Source: GCA-2732805 sp964516605
GTDB taxonomy: Bacteria > Pseudomonadota > Gammaproteobacteria > Coxiellales > Coxiellaceae
Length of the DNA stretch: 7,171 nt
Reading direction: 5' to 3'
NCBI GenBank assembly: GCA_964516605.1
Contig: CAZFAA010000083.1
Location: 1-7,171 of the forward strand
Part shown: in pieces, positions 6,245-7,171 of the stretch
How the letters are laid out: the number at the start of each line of letters is the position of its first letter
Numbering within the stretch: the first letter of the stretch is position 1
Translations under genes and position numbers: made by a program
Notes under the pieces: generated by a model
Databases searched by the model: none
Seen by the model: only the letters and a program-made list of their open reading frames with translations
Told to the model about the DNA's origin: nothing

Positions 6245-6568
6245 ACGTTGGCCACCCACTTCGCGCAAACGCAATACAATTAACCAACGCATCACAATAC
6301 TATCCGGTTGCACGCTCGCGAAAAATGCGCCAGCAGTCGTTGTCACATGATATTCATTTTCAGCGATATACGTTAGCATAGGTTGCGGTGTGATAATATG
6401 TTGTTGCACAATTTTTAAAAAATAACTTAACGCAAGCACGACTAAAAAAAATTTTGCACTGATTGGAAGCACCAACATGAAAATGCTTGTTAGTGACAAC
6501 AAAAATGCGGTGGTCATAAACGAAAATAACCAGACTAATGGAAAAGGTGCATGCTCACGTTCCAACAC
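6191..6568 (-). CDS. YgfX/CptA-like small membrane protein
   Basis: A 125-residue protein with two hydrophobic segments near 10-32 and 34-52, then a short soluble part. The pattern SIVMRWLIVLRLREVGGQR (90-108) resembles the conserved LRLR...GGKR region of E. coli YgfX (135 residues). YgfX is an inner-membrane protein described as a toxin acting on cell-division and cytoskeletal proteins, with SdhE (CptB) as partner. I infer family membership from this layout and motif. The start is GTG (6568-6566), one base after the sixA stop, with a GGGG stretch upstream as a weak ribosome site; expression is probably coupled to sixA. The last 17 or so residues (VFCNHRSNTAR end) do not look like the usual tail with its DS-x-D/E...R-R-L pattern, and they overlap the peptidase gene on the other strand, so the end may be altered or shifted. 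No SdhE gene is in the window. Confidence 0.6.
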   Translation of the reverse strand: MLEREHAPFPLVWLFSFMTTAFLLSLTSIFMLVLPISAKFFLVVLALSYFLKIVQQHIITPQPMLTYIAENEYHVTTTAGAFFASVQPDSIVMRWLIVLRLREVGGQRSVSLLRVFCNHRSNTAR

Positions 6569-6569
6569 A

Positions 6570-7040
6570 CTAACGCCCCGGCACTAGCTGTGGATGCAGC
6601 AACCAGCTGATAATACAACGGTCGTTATAACGATCCAGGCAAATCACTGTACCTGGTGGATAATTTACAATTGGATAAAAATCTTGCTGCCCTAGCACCA
6701 ACGCGCTGACTAATTTATACATAAATGGTAAGTGTCCAACGAGCATAATATCACCGTGCCAGATTGGCATCATATCAACAAGTGGTGTCACATCATTATT
6801 TTCATCTAATAAATTCGCACACTCAGTTACTTGATCCGCTTTAAGATATTTTGCAAAAATTTCTGCTGTTTGAATCGCACGCAATTTAGGACTATGTAAG
6901 AGATGGTCAATATGCAAACCTGCTTCTCCCATAAAACGAGCGACACTTTCAATATCGGATCTGCCGTTTTCAGTTAAAGGACGTTCAGGATTAACATCGG
7001 ACTCCTCTGCTTCCCCATGACGAACGCAATAAATTTTCAT
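6570..7040 (-). CDS. sixA: SixA-type phosphohistidine phosphatase
   Basis: Histidine-phosphatase-superfamily enzyme of 156 residues (E. coli SixA 161). In E. coli SixA removes phosphate from histidine phosphotransfer proteins, first described for ArcB and later tied to the nitrogen phosphotransferase system. The catalytic RHG motif is at the N terminus: MKIYCVRHGEAEE with Arg7, nucleophile His8 and Gly9. PERPLTENG (18-26) follows, then SPKLRAIQTAE with Arg54 and the second core His in VGHLP (His103). The small size, with no insertion after the RHG motif, favours SixA over phosphoglycerate mutases or CobC-like phosphatases. The ATG at 7040-7038 has AGGT 6 bases upstream on the minus strand. 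It is followed after one base by the ygfX-like gene, so the two form an operon. The substrate in this organism is not shown by the sequence. Confidence 0.9.
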   Translation of the reverse strand: MKIYCVRHGEAEESDVNPERPLTENGRSDIESVARFMGEAGLHIDHLLHSPKLRAIQTAEIFAKYLKADQVTECANLLDENNDVTPLVDMMPIWHGDIMLVGHLPFMYKLVSALVLGQQDFYPIVNYPPGTVICLDRYNDRCIISWLLHPQLVPGR

Positions 7041-7171
7041 AGTAATACCTGACTTTTGATTGGCGAATTTTGCTATTTTATCTCAAGAACGAAGGCAAAT
7101 GAAAATGAAACCTGACTTTACATGCTCAGAATCAGTTTAAGCTTATATATGATCTTTTTATGAGCAAATAA
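7041..7171. other. Right-edge non-coding stretch
   Basis: AT-rich sequence upstream of sixA. A 10-base direct repeat, ACCTGACTTT, occurs at 7047-7056 (including the sixA ribosome site) and at 7110-7119. A minus-strand frame is open from the edge for 17 codons to a TAA at 7120-7118 and could be the tail of a gene beyond the window, but it is too short to support. Confidence 0.35.
7075..7080 (-). promoter_or_regulatory. Possible -10 element for sixA
   Basis: Minus-strand TAAAAT, about 34 bases before the sixA ATG. No convincing -35 hexamer is found at 16-18 bases, so this is a weak call. Confidence 0.28.

Noticed and set aside
4969..6287. Minus-strand and out-of-frame open frames over the peptidase gene
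   Set aside because: Shadows of a strongly conserved metallopeptidase frame; the cysteine-rich and proline-rich compositions are typical of antisense translation.
7118..7171. Seventeen-codon minus-strand frame open from the right edge
   Set aside because: Too short and without a recognisable motif; another frame is also open for 12 codons there.
1..7171. tRNA, rRNA, CRISPR array, insertion sequence or prophage
   Set aside because: No cloverleaf-like sequence, spaced direct repeats, transposase or integrase fragment was seen on either strand.

Overview
The window reads as an ordinary chromosomal stretch of a low-to-mid GC gammaproteobacterium. PyrG and enolase align closely with their E. coli counterparts, and the order pyrG-kdsA-eno is the usual proteobacterial one. 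A metal-type KdsA, a single-component MFS carrier of the kind common in intracellular Legionella/Coxiella relatives, a YgfX-like protein and SixA fit an origin near Legionellales. That placement is inference from remembered family features, not from a search. I see no mobile element, CRISPR, tRNA or rRNA.

Layout. The left half is a leftward (minus-strand) block: pyrG (CTP synthase), kdsA (Kdo-8-phosphate synthase) and the first 261 codons of eno (enolase), which runs off the left edge. The three are packed so tightly (pyrG stop abuts the kdsA ATG; the eno ribosome site overlaps the kdsA stop) that they almost certainly form one operon. Upstream of pyrG, after a 121-base gap, a 12-helix MFS transporter gene points the same way. 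It is divergent from a rightward gene for an M20 dinuclear-metal dipeptidase. The 204-base region between these two start codons holds a very good promoter for the peptidase, and a long inverted repeat covers that promoter's -35 region. The right end is a second leftward pair, sixA (phosphohistidine phosphatase) then a ygfX-like membrane protein. The ygfX-like gene converges on the peptidase gene and overlaps its end by 54 bases.

How the genes fit together. The pyrG-kdsA-eno operon joins nucleotide, LPS-core and glycolytic metabolism: PyrG makes CTP, CTP activates Kdo as CMP-Kdo, and enolase makes the phosphoenolpyruvate that KdsA consumes. The transporter and dipeptidase may share regulation and could serve import and breakdown of small peptides or amino acids.

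The most interesting signal is the pyrG leader. A perfect 8-bp hairpin begins at the predicted transcription start (a TCCCG tract 5 to 9 bases past a TATACT -10 box), and its 3' arm contains the start of the pyrG Shine-Dalgarno sequence. This is the architecture by which enterobacterial pyrC and pyrD sense CTP through start-site switching, here placed on the CTP synthase gene itself.
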